Source: Lethocerus indicus (lineage: Eukaryota > Arthropoda > Insecta > Hemiptera > Belostomatidae). From it: a stretch of DNA of 64,000 bases. Below the pieces are notes generated by a model, which saw only the letters and a program-made list of their open reading frames with translations, ran no database searches and was not told the origin of the DNA. Where the stretch lies: contig JACDQD010000011.1 of the NCBI GenBank assembly GCA_019843655.1, positions 11,574,604-11,638,603 of the forward strand. Direction: 5' to 3'. Positions 22,906-34,256 of the stretch are shown here, piece after piece. The position numbers were made by a program, and so were the translations under genes. Each line of letters begins with the position of its first letter. Position 1 is the stretch's first letter.

Positions 22906-24712
22906 ACTTCGCCAGTTAATTGACCAAGCCAATGTAATATTTTACAAATGATTTAAGTTTTTCACGTAGGGAATGTCCACAATGCAAAGGCACCAACCTT
23001 CATTACCGCAGAAATGTAAAAATACAAAGCTCTACAATCAGAATTGTCGAAAATTGCTTATAATTTACTACAGGGTTTTAAATAATCGTTCTAAATAAAT
23101 TTAAGTACGGTGCTGTATTTGATAGTGACAAGTTGTTATTGCGTGACGAGATAATGAACTAAAAAAAATCTAAAAAGCATCTGTGTTCTTAAATATTCCG
23201 TTTAGGGATAAAGTACTATCAGATGTTTTTGAAAGTGAATTAATTTTATTTTTATGAAGTTATGGGCTAAATATTTTTTAGTATCTGACTCAAGGAAAGA
23301 CTGTAGTTATTTATGCAGCAGACGTCTTTCTATGCAGATTATCAATTCATTTTTTTTAGTTGGTTATTACAAATTATTGTGTTTAAACTTACTAATGCTG
23401 ATTGTATCGATTAAAAATAAATATGTTTTAAAAATTTATATCAATGGGGAGACATTTCATCCCGTTTATTTCGGGAGAAGTCGCCACCTGATTCCAGGGG
23501 GTTGAAATCTATCCAGCTTTATACTCTGAAGTGAAACCATTCGTTTTATTTTTATTTTTTTAGAGCGTCGGGGATATCTTCCTGCACTGCAGTGGCACAA
23601 ATTGCATCAGACTAGGGAACGATCCATCGCAGCCCAGCCCGTTGGAACTATCACTATCGGGAGTTGTCGATAACGCAATAACGTCAGGGCGGGCCGTTTT
23701 CGATCGGAAAACTGCGCCTGCCAATTCGACTGTACAAAGTTGGACCCGGTTCGATGCTATCTCCGGTGCGGAAACTGATTCCGCGCGAGTCTGAAACCGA
23801 ACAGCCCCCAACAACCCCACCTAGTGTTATAGTTTTATAAAAACTACTATACAAGCCCGTAAAACTGCGATAATATTGATCCGTTGAACTTACGCATCAT
23901 TATACCGACAATTATTTATAGGTTTCAGTGTAATTCAAAACGTCACACGATTAAACAAAATTTAATAATACACATATCAGGACGCGATGAACTCTCATCA
24001 AAAAAATTAACGGGGGGTTAACCACGCTGACTCTACTGCTTTACTGTACAAGAAGGACGAGAAGATGAAACCTGCCCCAAATTAATATATAATAACTCCT
24101 AAAGTTATATTTATATTTATTTATATATGAACTCATTTATAATAGTTTTTATTCCAATTTTAAATGTAATCGTATTTGTAGATATTAAAGAATGAAAAGT
24201 AGAACTTTAGCTTCAGTACCCCTTTGAGCTCAAGGAGCTGTTATATTCGAATTATGATTAGTGTAATCGAGCTCCCGGGGGAAGAGGGGGTTGACTGTAG
24301 GGGAGCTAATCCGAAATTTCTTAATTGGGCAACTCGCAAGCAGTAATATTAGGGACTGCGGAGGCATTAGGCAGCAGTCCTTTATGCGCTCTAGGGTTTG
24401 GAGTTGCTCAGAGCGCAGTTCAGGAGGCCGCAAATGAGAGCGCCTTGATTGCGACCCCGCAGCCGCATCCAGAACGTTCAAGAGGATACAGAAACGGGGG
24501 GAGTACGGTGGGGGGAGTAGGGACTCTGATTAAGGCGGTGGCAAATCCGGAAGTCTACGACTTTCAGTCTACCGCGGCCGGGTTTCCGGCTAACGGAAAT
24601 GGCCGGTCGCGAATGGATTGGACTTTCTGAAGATACGCGAATCTCAACAAGCAGTTTAATCAGCCCGAATTTTCCCTCTAAAGATTTTCATAACATAACA
24701 TAAATATTCAGA
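22906..24712. other. No gene recognised
   Basis: AT-rich DNA (22906-23560) is followed by mixed DNA with a GC-rich patch at about 24270-24600. The two opposing frames in that patch, at 24230-24481 and 24325-24630, have no recognised domains. Confidence 0.5.
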
Positions 24713-24862
24713 TTTCGTGTGTTTCTGTCTCCTCCCGCTGGTTTGGTCTTTTGCTAGACCGGTTTCGGCTGTTCGCCATCTTCAGTAGCGGTGGTAGTCA
24801 GTTTTGGCACTCTGGATGTTTTCCTGCATCCTCACTGGAATGTCACTGTCACTTGTACTGTA
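24713..24862. mobile_element. Foldback element, family F, copy 6 (single arm)
   Basis: Only the left-type arm is present, from GATTTCGTGTGTTTCTGTCT to CACTTGTACTGTA. There is no inverse partner within several hundred bases. The next copy starts ~340 bp downstream. Confidence 0.85.
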
Positions 24863-25142
24863 TGTTAAACGGTAACACTGTAAACAGGGATGTTACACTA
24901 TACTTATAGTAACATAAGACTAACAGTCGTTTAGCTACAGTAGCCCTCCTATTTCGCAAATTATTACTCAGGATAAAGAAGCTTTAGAAGGGTCGGAAGT
25001 ACAATTTCATGTCTAAATTTGGCACCATGTCGATACATGCACTACATACATATAATGATTTTTGTCAGAGTAAGGTATTTTATTGAATATGCATATATGA
25101 AGGAAAGACATTTTTAAAACCAATTTCAGGCCCCAAAAAATA

Positions 25143-25199
25143 TTGAAAATCAAGTCTTGTACATTGGACAGAAGGCTCACGTGGAATCCACATATAAGG
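25143..25199 (+). pseudogene. Jockey reverse-transcriptase fragment joined to foldback copy 7
   Basis: The fragment encodes KIKSCTLDRRLTWNPHIR, equivalent to the YLGLxxDxRLTWNPHTRLK segment of the jockey polymerase. It is cut off exactly where the foldback element starts. The same junction occurs in inverse orientation at 16376/16377. Weak similarity between the loci extends to the left towards ~25095. Confidence 0.75.
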
Positions 25200-25596
25200 A
25201 GTTCAACGTACCTGTTTTGTGGTCTTCGAGGGGTTGGAATACCGCAGATTTGTGTTTCTGTCTCCTCTCGCCGGTTTGGTCTTTTGCTTGACCGGTTTCG
25301 GGCGCTCGCCATCTTCAGTAGCGGTGTTAGTCACTTTTGGCACTTTGAATTTTTTTTGGGCATCACTGTCACTTGTACTGATTGTCGAGTGTATGTATAT
25401 AATATAGTACAAGTGACATTGACAGTGGAGTGAGGATGCCCAAAAAAAATTCATAGTGCCAAAAGTGACTAACTACGGTGCTGAAGATGGCGAGCAGCCT
25501 AAACCGGTCTAGCAAAAGACCAAACCAGCGAGAGGAGACACACGAAATCCACGGTATTCCAATCCCTCGCAGACCATAAAACAGGTATGTTAAACT
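25200..25596. mobile_element. Foldback element, family F, copy 7 (complete, both ends)
   Basis: The most complete copy. The left arm starts AGTTCAACGTACCTGTTTTG and proceeds through the GGTCTTCGAGGGGTTGG, TCTCCTCTCGCCGG, CCATCTTCAGTAGCGGTG and CACTTTTGGCACTTTG blocks. A ~30-bp spacer near 25385-25410 separates it from the right arm, the inverse of these blocks, which ends CAGGTATGTTAAACT at 25596. The arms are roughly 190 bp each with scattered mismatches. A transcript of this region would fold into a long double-stranded hairpin. Confidence 0.9.
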
Positions 25597-25671
25597 TAAG
25601 AGCATAACATTGACGCATACTAACCAGGCGAGATTATTACATACTCCGCTTATTACAATTAACTGAATAGA

Positions 25672-25762
25672 AAACAAAAGACTAAAACATCGAGAGGAGA
25701 CAGAAACACACGAAATTACGGTATTCCAACCCCTCGTAGACCACAAAACAGGTATACTAAAC
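25672..25762. mobile_element. Foldback element, family F, copy 8 (partial arm)
   Basis: This is a right-type arm from ACAAAAGACTAAAACATCG through GAGAGGAGACAGAAACACAC to a CAGGTATACTAAACT end, ~75 bp beyond copy 7 and in the same direction as its right arm. Confidence 0.85.
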
Positions 25763-28700
25763 TATAAAATTACTGATAGAAGTATAACAACAACTAACAA
25801 GCTTTATGAGTGTTTTACAACGGAGGAAACATTGAAAACCGATATGATTACGAGCAGAAACATGGGACATCGCTTTTTTCCGGGCCCGTAATTCTTTAAA
25901 ACTCCCGAAATCCCGGACCTAATTCACGGGGAAGCTCCGGCTGTCGGGGTCCCGAGACACAAGCGGGACAATCACGATCTGAGGAAACGAATTTTAAACG
26001 GGCTTTCCGCCGAAAGCGGAGCGCGTTTGAATGGGGCGCTAATTGCGCCCGGGTTCCCGCCGCGTCGGGGGGCTGCTTTTCAAACGTCCGGGCTACACTC
26101 AAGGGAAGGTAGGACGTCCTGGAGGGGGGCCCGAATAACGAGGAAATGCCGATGTATCACAGGGGACCCACCAGGATGGTTGAATGACAATGCTGAGCAC
26201 TATTTATGCATGGCAAATTTATTAGTTGTATTTAACAGTAATAAATCCAAGTAAAATTTAAACCCGAGTATTCCGGTTTCCTGCCTTTAGTATGCACTAG
26301 AATGCAATCGCGCACTCCAGAGTTGTGAAACGAATACCATTACAAATAGCTGATGAAATATTTCTGTTGAAAAGAACTACAGGATATTTCAACGACCTTG
26401 TCCTGTTACGTATTGGAAACTCAAATAAAAATTTATAAATCCCTCACTCTTCATTGAAGCATGCTCGATTTCAAGTACTTCTCGACCGGGCTCTCCCGAG
26501 TATTATATTTTTATCGGCAGCTAAATAATCGAAAAACGGAGCTGAATATAATAGAGGGAAACAGTAGAAGGCAGACAGGAGGTTCCCTAATTGATCATTG
26601 AAAATAAGGTGAATATACCATAAATACTAAGGCTAGAGCTTCAATTTAACTCGCTCATTTTAACATAATAGTTGAAAAATGTCTCCGTTTAGAAATTCAT
26701 CAACAATTTATGGGGGACAAAAATTGTTCTCTCATTCCTAAATTACTACGGACAATGCTGAGAATGCAAAATCTACACATACAACATGAGCAAAAGTGCA
26801 GGAATATTATTTGGGTAATTATATACTCACTGGAAGCACATGATGCAAAAGATTTTTCAAAGTATTGAAGATATTTTCATCAGTCGGACTTTTTTCTGCA
26901 GCCAGGTCCTAGAAATCTTCTCGCCGTTATCAGTAGCATTACGTTGGCAATATAGTGAATTAAGAATGTCACCTAGTAGTAGCGAACTATCCACTCGGCA
27001 TCAAATAAGATAAATCTGTTAAAGTTTTATGTTTCCAGCATTCCGAAAACAAGAAAGGCTCGCTCGGTTTCTAACAGAGGGGGGGTTACTGTTTCAATAT
27101 ATTAGGCGGCGGGAAAGAAGGTCCTGGGAAAGAAGTCGGACCGGATGTCCGGTTCTTTTTGCCGAAAGATATTTATCGAACGGCCGGCCCCTTCCGAACA
27201 TCGGGTGGAGCTTCGAAACACAAAGAACACCAGGAAATGGCATACGGAGCCGTAGGGCGTAGGGGCGTCTTCTCTACTGATACGGCGATGCCCCTCACGC
27301 ATGTCGCCGAACTATTTAAGTTGTCTTAACTTCACCGGGTTTTCTGAAAACAAAAAAAAACGTCATCCGGACCGCGGGACGAACGAGGGAGTTAACGCCG
27401 ATATATATTAGCGGCTGAAAGGAAGGTCCCCAATAAAAAAAAGTCCGGTCCGGGGGGCTTTTCTGCGGCGCGATATTTATCGAATAGGGGGAATATTGGG
27501 AAAAGTTGAAGAGAAGGGAGTCGGGAGAAGCCCCCCCGCGCACAAGCCGAAACAAAAGGATATTAGAAAACAGATTTATCCCGGCCCCACTCCCGCCATA
27601 TATAACTGTGTGTTGGGAACGGAGGAGCTCCGGAGCTTTCGGTCTGATAAGGAGCCGAATTTAGTGTCCTGGCCTAGTATGGCGTGTAGTAGAAAAGCGG
27701 GCGGAGGCCGGTTTACTGTAATAAATCTATATGTTTACCGCGTGGAGAAATTGTCCCCCAACCGCCGGCCGTTGGCGAGGCCAATACTTTTAAAAGAGAT
27801 TTGGAAAATGAAGAAGTTCCAAACCGAATTTGTCGTCGACAAACACGCATTTCCTTCAACCCACCACTACATACCACTCACAATTATTTATCCCTATACG
27901 ATTGCTTTGGAATGGAAAGCGTTCCGATACAATATTAGAGCGGCTGAAATACGCTTCGACGTGGCCTACAAATTAGTCCAATATTCAGTTTCAACGTCCT
28001 AGAATATCACGAATTTATATTTTAATACTCTCGCGGGGTTCGGTTTTTCGCCACCTTCGGTAGCGTGCGTTTCGGTAAGATAACGCCCCGTCTCATAAAT
28101 GAAATATATCAGTTTCCAGAAAAATCGGACAAGACTCCATTTCCGAGAAAGAAAAATACTCGAATAACTTGAATTATCTGTTCCTGCACTTTGTATATAG
28201 ATATAATGTAATATACAGAGAAAAGGTTCTACGCTGATTTAATCTGGGTCCTCATTTTCCTGAGGACTTTGTTCAGGACAACTATCGTAGGGGCCGGCGA
28301 TGATCATAAAATCTGAGTACGTTTCTGCAATATTACTTCGTTTTAATAATTATTTCAATAGTTTTCGCCTTATCGGGCTTGATGCAATAGCGTAAATAGC
28401 CTCGAGCAATGTCCTTCACTGAACGGATAATCATGACATTGTACGTTTCTTTAAGAACGCTTCCACGGCCAGCAGGATAGAAGGAAGCCCGTCACATATT
28501 CTCCTTTATTGCTCACCGTTTCAGTCCGCTTGGTTTTCAATTTTACTCCCGCTCTCCCCCTACCCTGTAATTGGAGATATATTTCCAACATGAAATGTCC
28601 TTAGCTCGATTCGCTTTCCTACAGGGGGGGGGGGTAGGAGCGCGCGACTTTTTCAGCAGTGGTCGGTTTTACGGACATAAAAAATATAAATTTAATCCTT

Positions 28701-28903
28701 GATTTCGACAAAGTGTCAAGGGAAATTGGTGGATGCGAGAATACAGCTGGCAACGCAGAAAGATGAGACAGAATGATGGATGAACTTCTTCATAACGAAG
28801 AGGATGAAGAAGAATAATGCCCTCTAGGATATGTAGGACTGATTCTTTTTAACATATTCCGAGTTAAAATTATAACTTTCAAACATGATTTATTGACAAA
28901 TTA
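25763..28903. other. No gene recognised; several CpG-rich frames judged chance
   Basis: GC-rich patches lie at about 25870-26150, 27050-27300 and 27480-27800. The longest frame (168 codons, 27496-28002) begins in GC-rich DNA and ends in AT-rich DNA. It shows no domain, membrane segment or repeat I recognise. G run at 28624-28634. Confidence 0.45.
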
Positions 28904-29276
28904 TTGGGTTGACAACTAAGTAATTGCGGAATTCACCAACAAGTGGCGTTGTCCATATTTTTAAGTACGTCAACATCTTTGCACAGATAAGATTCTTTGA
29001 TATGTTATTATTTGGTCCTTTCTGAAACATTCAGCATCAAGATCAAAATTGTGTGTGTGTTGCAAAATTGACCAGTTGAAGGTGTTATGCCTCACAGGCT
29101 CATTATTCATTCAGATCGCCATAGTTCAACAAGGGACATTGCAGAGAAACTGAATGTATCTTATACGTGCATTCGAAACCATCAACGGCCTATCTGTGCA
29201 AAGATGTTGACGTACTTAAAAATATGTACAACGCCACTTGTTGGTGAATTCCGCAATTACTTAGTTGTCAACCCAA
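28904..29276 (+). mobile_element. Mariner deletion derivative with 86-bp inverted ends (family M3)
   Basis: The element begins TTGGGTTGACAACTAAGTAA and ends with its inverse, flanked by TA on both sides. Left (28904-28989) and right (29191-29276) ends are inverted repeats of 86 bp with one mismatch. The interior encodes HSDRHSSTRDIAEKLNVSYT then CIRNH, the helix-turn-helix segment of a mariner transposase. The TTGCGG-containing terminus resembles ends of several insect and vertebrate mariner elements. Most of the transposase is missing, including all catalytic residues. Confidence 0.9.
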
Positions 29277-31198
29277 TAACATAAATAGGGCAAATTATCC
29301 TTCATGGGGAAATTAACCTAGCGATTGAAAAAATATATTTCATCGGTTCTTAATTACTTACTGATGATATGTACTAAGTTTTTATTCCGACTGTTTTCGC
29401 ACCTTGGCAGAGAATGCCTTATATAGTTGTATTTTGGAAATATTACTGCAGAACGCGACTGAGCCATTGAGATGACCGGCCAAAAGGGGTCATTTATTCA
29501 ACAGGGTTTGCCTTATTCAAGGGGACCGGCCTCCTGTACACTCCGGGTGTGTATAGGAGGGGCTAAAAGCTGGCTCCAATTGAATTATTGGCGGGGCGCG
29601 CCGTCTTTATCAAAAATACCTGAAGTGCCGGGGGAGGCGGTAGTAGGGCCGTAAATCTGCCTAGCTACAAGCCCTCGGGCATTGAATTAACCCGCCGGCC
29701 GGCCGGGGGGGACGGGGGTTGTTCAACTTTATATTGTCGAAGAAAACCCCGGATTATACCGATAATTTATGCATCTCGACTCTCAGACTCGCCTCAATGG
29801 GATCCGCAGTTTTCGGAGAAGAAAGCGGTTCGACCGGGCCCAAAGCTCCAATTTTGTATCTTGAAACAATAATAATCGCAAGCGTTCAGGGTTCACAATA
29901 GTACGATTAATATCCCTTCACTTATAACAAAAAAAACTTACGGAAGGGAAAAAGGTGGCGGATAGAAACAGAAAATTCAAATTGCTTTAAAAGTTTATGG
30001 CCCGCAGCAGGGTTCTGGGGTCAGAAACTAGGAGTTGAAACTGCATATTACTCAACTTTACTTTGAAACTTTCTGTTACAGATAGTTTGAACTTTTATTG
30101 CAACTCCTGCTCTTAGGTCAATAGCCAACTAAATATCTTCAGTCTTACTGTTTTTTTTTCCTTAATACAAAATTGATCTCCTTTTCCGCCCAATAGACTT
30201 TTCTAGTCTAACGAATTAATTAATGCTACTGAGAAATAATTTTTCACTGAATGCTCTAATGAATGCGCAATCACGGGTTTTAATATTTCAAGTCACAACT
30301 TGAAGTCTAATTATTGTATTATGAAGTCCATAGATCATTTTCGGGCCGAGAGGGGAAGGAGCAGGGGCCTGATGGTGTCGCTAGTTCGAAAAATGACCTG
30401 GCACATCAGCGGATGACATCGTTTAAGAAACGCTTTCACAAATGTGAATGATGATAAGGGTTTGTGGAGGGGAAGGGCGGCGGTGGCGGACATTATATCT
30501 CCGAACGGGATCCGAACGGATCCCCAACTCAATATGTACATATTGGCACATTAGGCTCAAAACCTGCTTAGAGAACCTCAAACAACGAACAACAAAATTA
30601 AGCTAATATTTAAATTGTCGTTTTGCTTTCAATTTATTAAAATGTTGGACATAATTTCGAGCAACAACCCGATCTTAAATTAATATTCCTTCCCACTTAT
30701 GAGACTTATGAACTTAGTGTAACGTTACTTAAAATAGTTCACTCGTAATATTATATTAAATCTATTATTTATATAAGGTTTTATAAACTGTGTTATAAAT
30801 ACGATAAATTTTTTTATCATAAATATTTATTTCGTCCATTTTTGTTAAGAAAACATTCATCAAGAAAAAACAGTATCTTATAATGTTGAAATATATGAAA
30901 CATGTAGATGGGAATATATTTTACAAATCTGAGCCAACGATCTACTTTGTAGAACTGTTGACCAGGAAATATAATAAATTCTGTAATTATACTGTATACA
31001 GTATCGACTGTCTAAATTTATGGATATAATTGTGTTAAACAGAGTTAAGTGAAAATGGTCAGAGCGAATTTAGAGAGGGGCAGGCATTGATTAAAGTAAT
31101 GGCTGTTGGAAATCGCGGGTTCAATTGGACGGAGGGGCGAAAGCGAGAGCCTCTAAATTTAATGTAAAATGGAATATAATGTATGTTTAGGCGTGGAG
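29277..31198. other. No gene recognised
   Basis: A GC-rich patch at 29490-29720 contains short frames without similarity. The remainder is AT-rich with no repeat noticed. Confidence 0.5.
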
Positions 31199-31219
31199 GT
31201 GTGTGTGTGTGTGTGTGTG
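31199..31219. repeat. (TG)n microsatellite
   Basis: About ten TG units followed by a G-rich stretch. Confidence 0.9.
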
Positions 31220-31259
31220 CGGGGGCGGTAGGGTGTGTAGCGAGGCTATATTGATCCCC

Positions 31260-31301
31260 CCTCATCCGCCTCCTCCGCCTCCTCCTCCGCCTCCTCCTCT
31301 G
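31260..31301. repeat. (CCT/CCG)n pyrimidine-rich tract
   Basis: Imperfect CTC and CCG triplets give a polyproline frame on the plus strand. The frame continues to 31490 through GC-rich DNA without a recognisable domain. Confidence 0.85.
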
Positions 31302-31714
31302 GGCACTGTCTTGTCAGTGCCGGCACATCAAACGCAGTGCCACCCCCAAACCCTGTTTACAGAGCCCAGTGCCGCCCCCCAATGCCGCCCCCCGGCTTTA
31401 ACCGGTCTTCTCCTTCAGCCTTCTCTAGTCCCCCTCCGCGGACAGACAGAGGGAGTACTTCAGCGGCCGAAACCAGTACTACCCTCTTGAGCACCGTCTC
31501 GGACTTAAAAGGACTTACAGCCAGTTCTACAAGAATGAAGAGAATAAACAAGAAAATATCTTAAGCAACAAGCGAGAGTAAGCTATGAAATTCCAATAAA
31601 TTGCTGAGATTATTTTAATAATTTTCTGTTCAGCGAATCCTGAATTTCACCCCGCGCAGCGGGAACTTCATGACTGAGGAGATAATATAAGTTTGATTTT
31701 TTTTGTTATAAGTA

Positions 31715-32120
31715 CAATTGATACATGTATATTTTTCACGTGTTTGTCTCGATAAAGAAACCACCCAATGATGGCGCTTTTTGACACGATTTAACTACTG
31801 TCCGAGGTGATCTGAAAGGGACTGAAGGCGGGAGTGGAACTTCAGGAACCGGTATTTTGTGACTTCGTCGACTGTCGGTATGTTGAGGTCATGGTGGATT
31901 GTGTGGTTAGAAACATACCGGGGAGCATTAAGGATTGTGCGAAGGACTTTTGACTGAAATATCTGGATGCGAGCGATGTTGGATGTCTCGGTGGAACCCC
32001 ATAGCTTTATACCGTATGTCCATGTCAGTTTGAGTATTGTCAGTTTGTTACTTAAGGTCAATTTCCATGTCCGTTTTAGTAATAGCCTTAAGAGTTCAAA
32101 TTTTCTTTTTCTGGTATGGG
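31715..32120 (-). pseudogene. Jockey-clade retrotransposon, 3' end
   Basis: The minus strand encodes FGLL-type start remnants, LTWTYGIKLWGSTETSNIAR, FQSKVLRTILNAPRYVSNHT, IHHDLNIPTVDEVTKYRFLK and FHSRLQSLSDHLGQ. The family's 3' untranslated region follows, and an A-rich end (T-run on the plus strand at 31697-31705). The stretch between FHSRL and the terminal DHLGQ is shortened compared with the 8426 copy. The copy is 5'-truncated. Similar ~75-bp sequences flank it on both sides (31564-31640 and 32129-32220). Confidence 0.85.
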
Positions 32121-33491
32121 GAAGTATATAAGTAAGAAACGAGAGTAAGCTATGAAATGACCAAAAGTTTCAATAAATTTATGACATTATTTGAATACAT
32201 AATTTTCTGTTATGTCAATCTTTAAATTATATTTTAATTAATTAAAACTCTAGCCGTGTTTTTCTATCCGCCCGCCTACCAGACAATAATTAATTAATTC
32301 CAGACCTTGTAGTTCAGTTTTATGAACTAATTTCACAATGTGAAATTCAACCAAGGAGTATGATAAAATAGTCGAAACTCTTATTTTAGTCACATATACA
32401 ACGTATATTGAAAAATGCGATAATAAAATAAAGTGTATTCTTAAAGGAATTAAAGTGGTTGGCCGCGGTCCAAACTGAAGATTCCCATATGAAATAGTAA
32501 TATTGACAAGGAATGTCTTCAATAATACCGGTTTTTATATGGAAGATGAAGATAATGAAAGAAATTTTATTGAATTTTTTAACAAATCTCTATTTTATGG
32601 GCAAGCGTCTGAAAGTTTGGTTAATGTTCTTGTAATCGAATTCAGCTAAATTTGCAACCCTTGCTAGGGTCCCATGATAAATGCTAAAGTATATTAAATA
32701 TTTTTGCGAAATTTCAGGATGAAATATATATTTACGTTATTACCTCGTCATGAAACGATTTTAAGTAAAGTTTCAGATGGCTTTATGGTGTTTTTGAACC
32801 GAATTTTAATTAAGTGAAGGGCGGTAGAATTGAACTCGAAAATGTTAGAATAAATTTTATTATCAGTTATTTTTCAATTTGATTAATGAAAACAAAATGA
32901 AACTGACTGATACCCAATGCTCAGAGTGACATACTCAAAACGCACCATAGTTTCAGTCTAATTAGCACATGCTTCACTATTAATAATCCGCATTTTCGTA
33001 GACCATATATTTTGTTCCAACTTAAATAATTTAGATATATTATAAATTTTCAATTTCTCAACGTTATTTTGGGTTGCATCCTAATATTGATAATTCAAAT
33101 TGTGGGCTGTGGGGAACATGCCCGGGTCTGAAACCGTAGTCGTATTCGTCGGGCGTCCGCTTATTTTCCGCGTCCTCCGCCCCCAAAATTTGCATTTATG
33201 ACAATAGGCCCCGGGGCAAAATGATTTAAATTCTATGCAAATTTGAAACCACCCCACCCCAGGCCACCTGAGGCCCCGAAATGGCGAACGGATCGCGCCG
33301 CCAGAAATATATTTGTACAGGAAGGAAGTTCCAGATACTCACCTGGAACCTTTGAATGGAAGTCAGGCGGCAGGTTCGACTGGATTACGTTTATGGAACT
33401 TATGGAATAAAATATTTTATCTTGACTGAGACGGAGTCCGCCAGAGAAAAGGATGTTCATCCACATTCCAGCAAATATATTTCAAGGAATA
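32121..33491. other. No gene recognised; AT-rich
   Basis: Starts with a segment similar to 31564-31640 (see findings). The rest is AT-rich, with a short GC-rich part at 33110-33300. Confidence 0.5.
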
Positions 33492-33815
33492 TTAACCCAT
33501 TAAGTAACAAATTTTTTTTCTGAAAATTTTGCATAAAATTTACTTATTATGATGCATTATTATCAAATAGTATCTCCAAATATGTTTTTAAAAACCAGTT
33601 TGTCAAATATTTTGTTTTTTTAAATCGAGTCCCATTTGGGGATTAGGGCACTACAGAGTTGAACCAACACATGAGACCAATCATCTTTTATTTTGAATAA
33701 TAATCATAATTTCAAGAATTTTAACATGATGTAGTATTTATAATGTGAAATTACTGAAAGTAATAAAAAAAAACTTCCTGTAAACACATATGTCATATCA
33801 GAAAAAATTAAATCA
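33492..33815 (-). mobile_element. piggyBac-type miniature element (family PB, copy 2, one end lost)
   Basis: The left end is TTAACCCATTAAGTAAC. The sequence then follows copy 3 (59330-59669) closely and copy 1 in inverse: a TTTTCTGAAAATTTTGC block, then TCCCATTTGGGGA, TTGAACCAACACATGAGACC and ATAATCATAAT. Similarity stops at about 33815, before the ATTTGGGGCCTACGGTACTT end. One terminal inverted repeat is therefore missing and the copy should be immobile. Confidence 0.85.
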
Positions 33816-34210
33816 GGTTTACCGGAAATAGTGTCCGGTGTTTGCCGGACGTCGGAACTTCTTTTTTTATATCCAGTTAAAGAGTTAAAAAAGAAAGAAA
33901 AACCTGATACAGTTCCTCGGATGAACAGTTTGACCAGAAGACGGCTGCGGACTTAGACATCTCGGGCGGACAGATGATGATATATTCCCTGGTTTTAATC
34001 AGCCGCGGGACTTTCGCAGAATTTCCCTTCGGTCGGCGCGCGCTCAGCCCCTGCGAAGTCCGCGACACGCAAATTAGGCTCGGAAAAGCGTGATTAATCC
34101 GCACGAGGTTGAAGCCAGGGGGGGGGCGCGAGCACGGGCACATGCCGCCGCTTTACGAGCCCAATTAAACTTGGCCCGAACTTCAACTTATGAGTTAATC
34201 GGAAACGCTG

Positions 34211-34256
34211 TCTCTCTCCCTCCCTCCCTCCCTCCCTCCCTACCTCCCTCTATCTC
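34211..34256. repeat. (TCCC)n tetranucleotide tract
   Basis: Repeated CTCC/TCCC units with minor interruptions. Confidence 0.9.

Noticed and set aside
27496..28002. 168-codon plus-strand open frame
   Set aside because: No recognisable domain, signal peptide or repeat. It starts in GC-rich DNA where chance frames are long. Exon evidence (RNA reads) would be needed.
31203..31490. Proline-rich 95-codon frame
   Set aside because: Driven by TG and CCT repeats; no domain.
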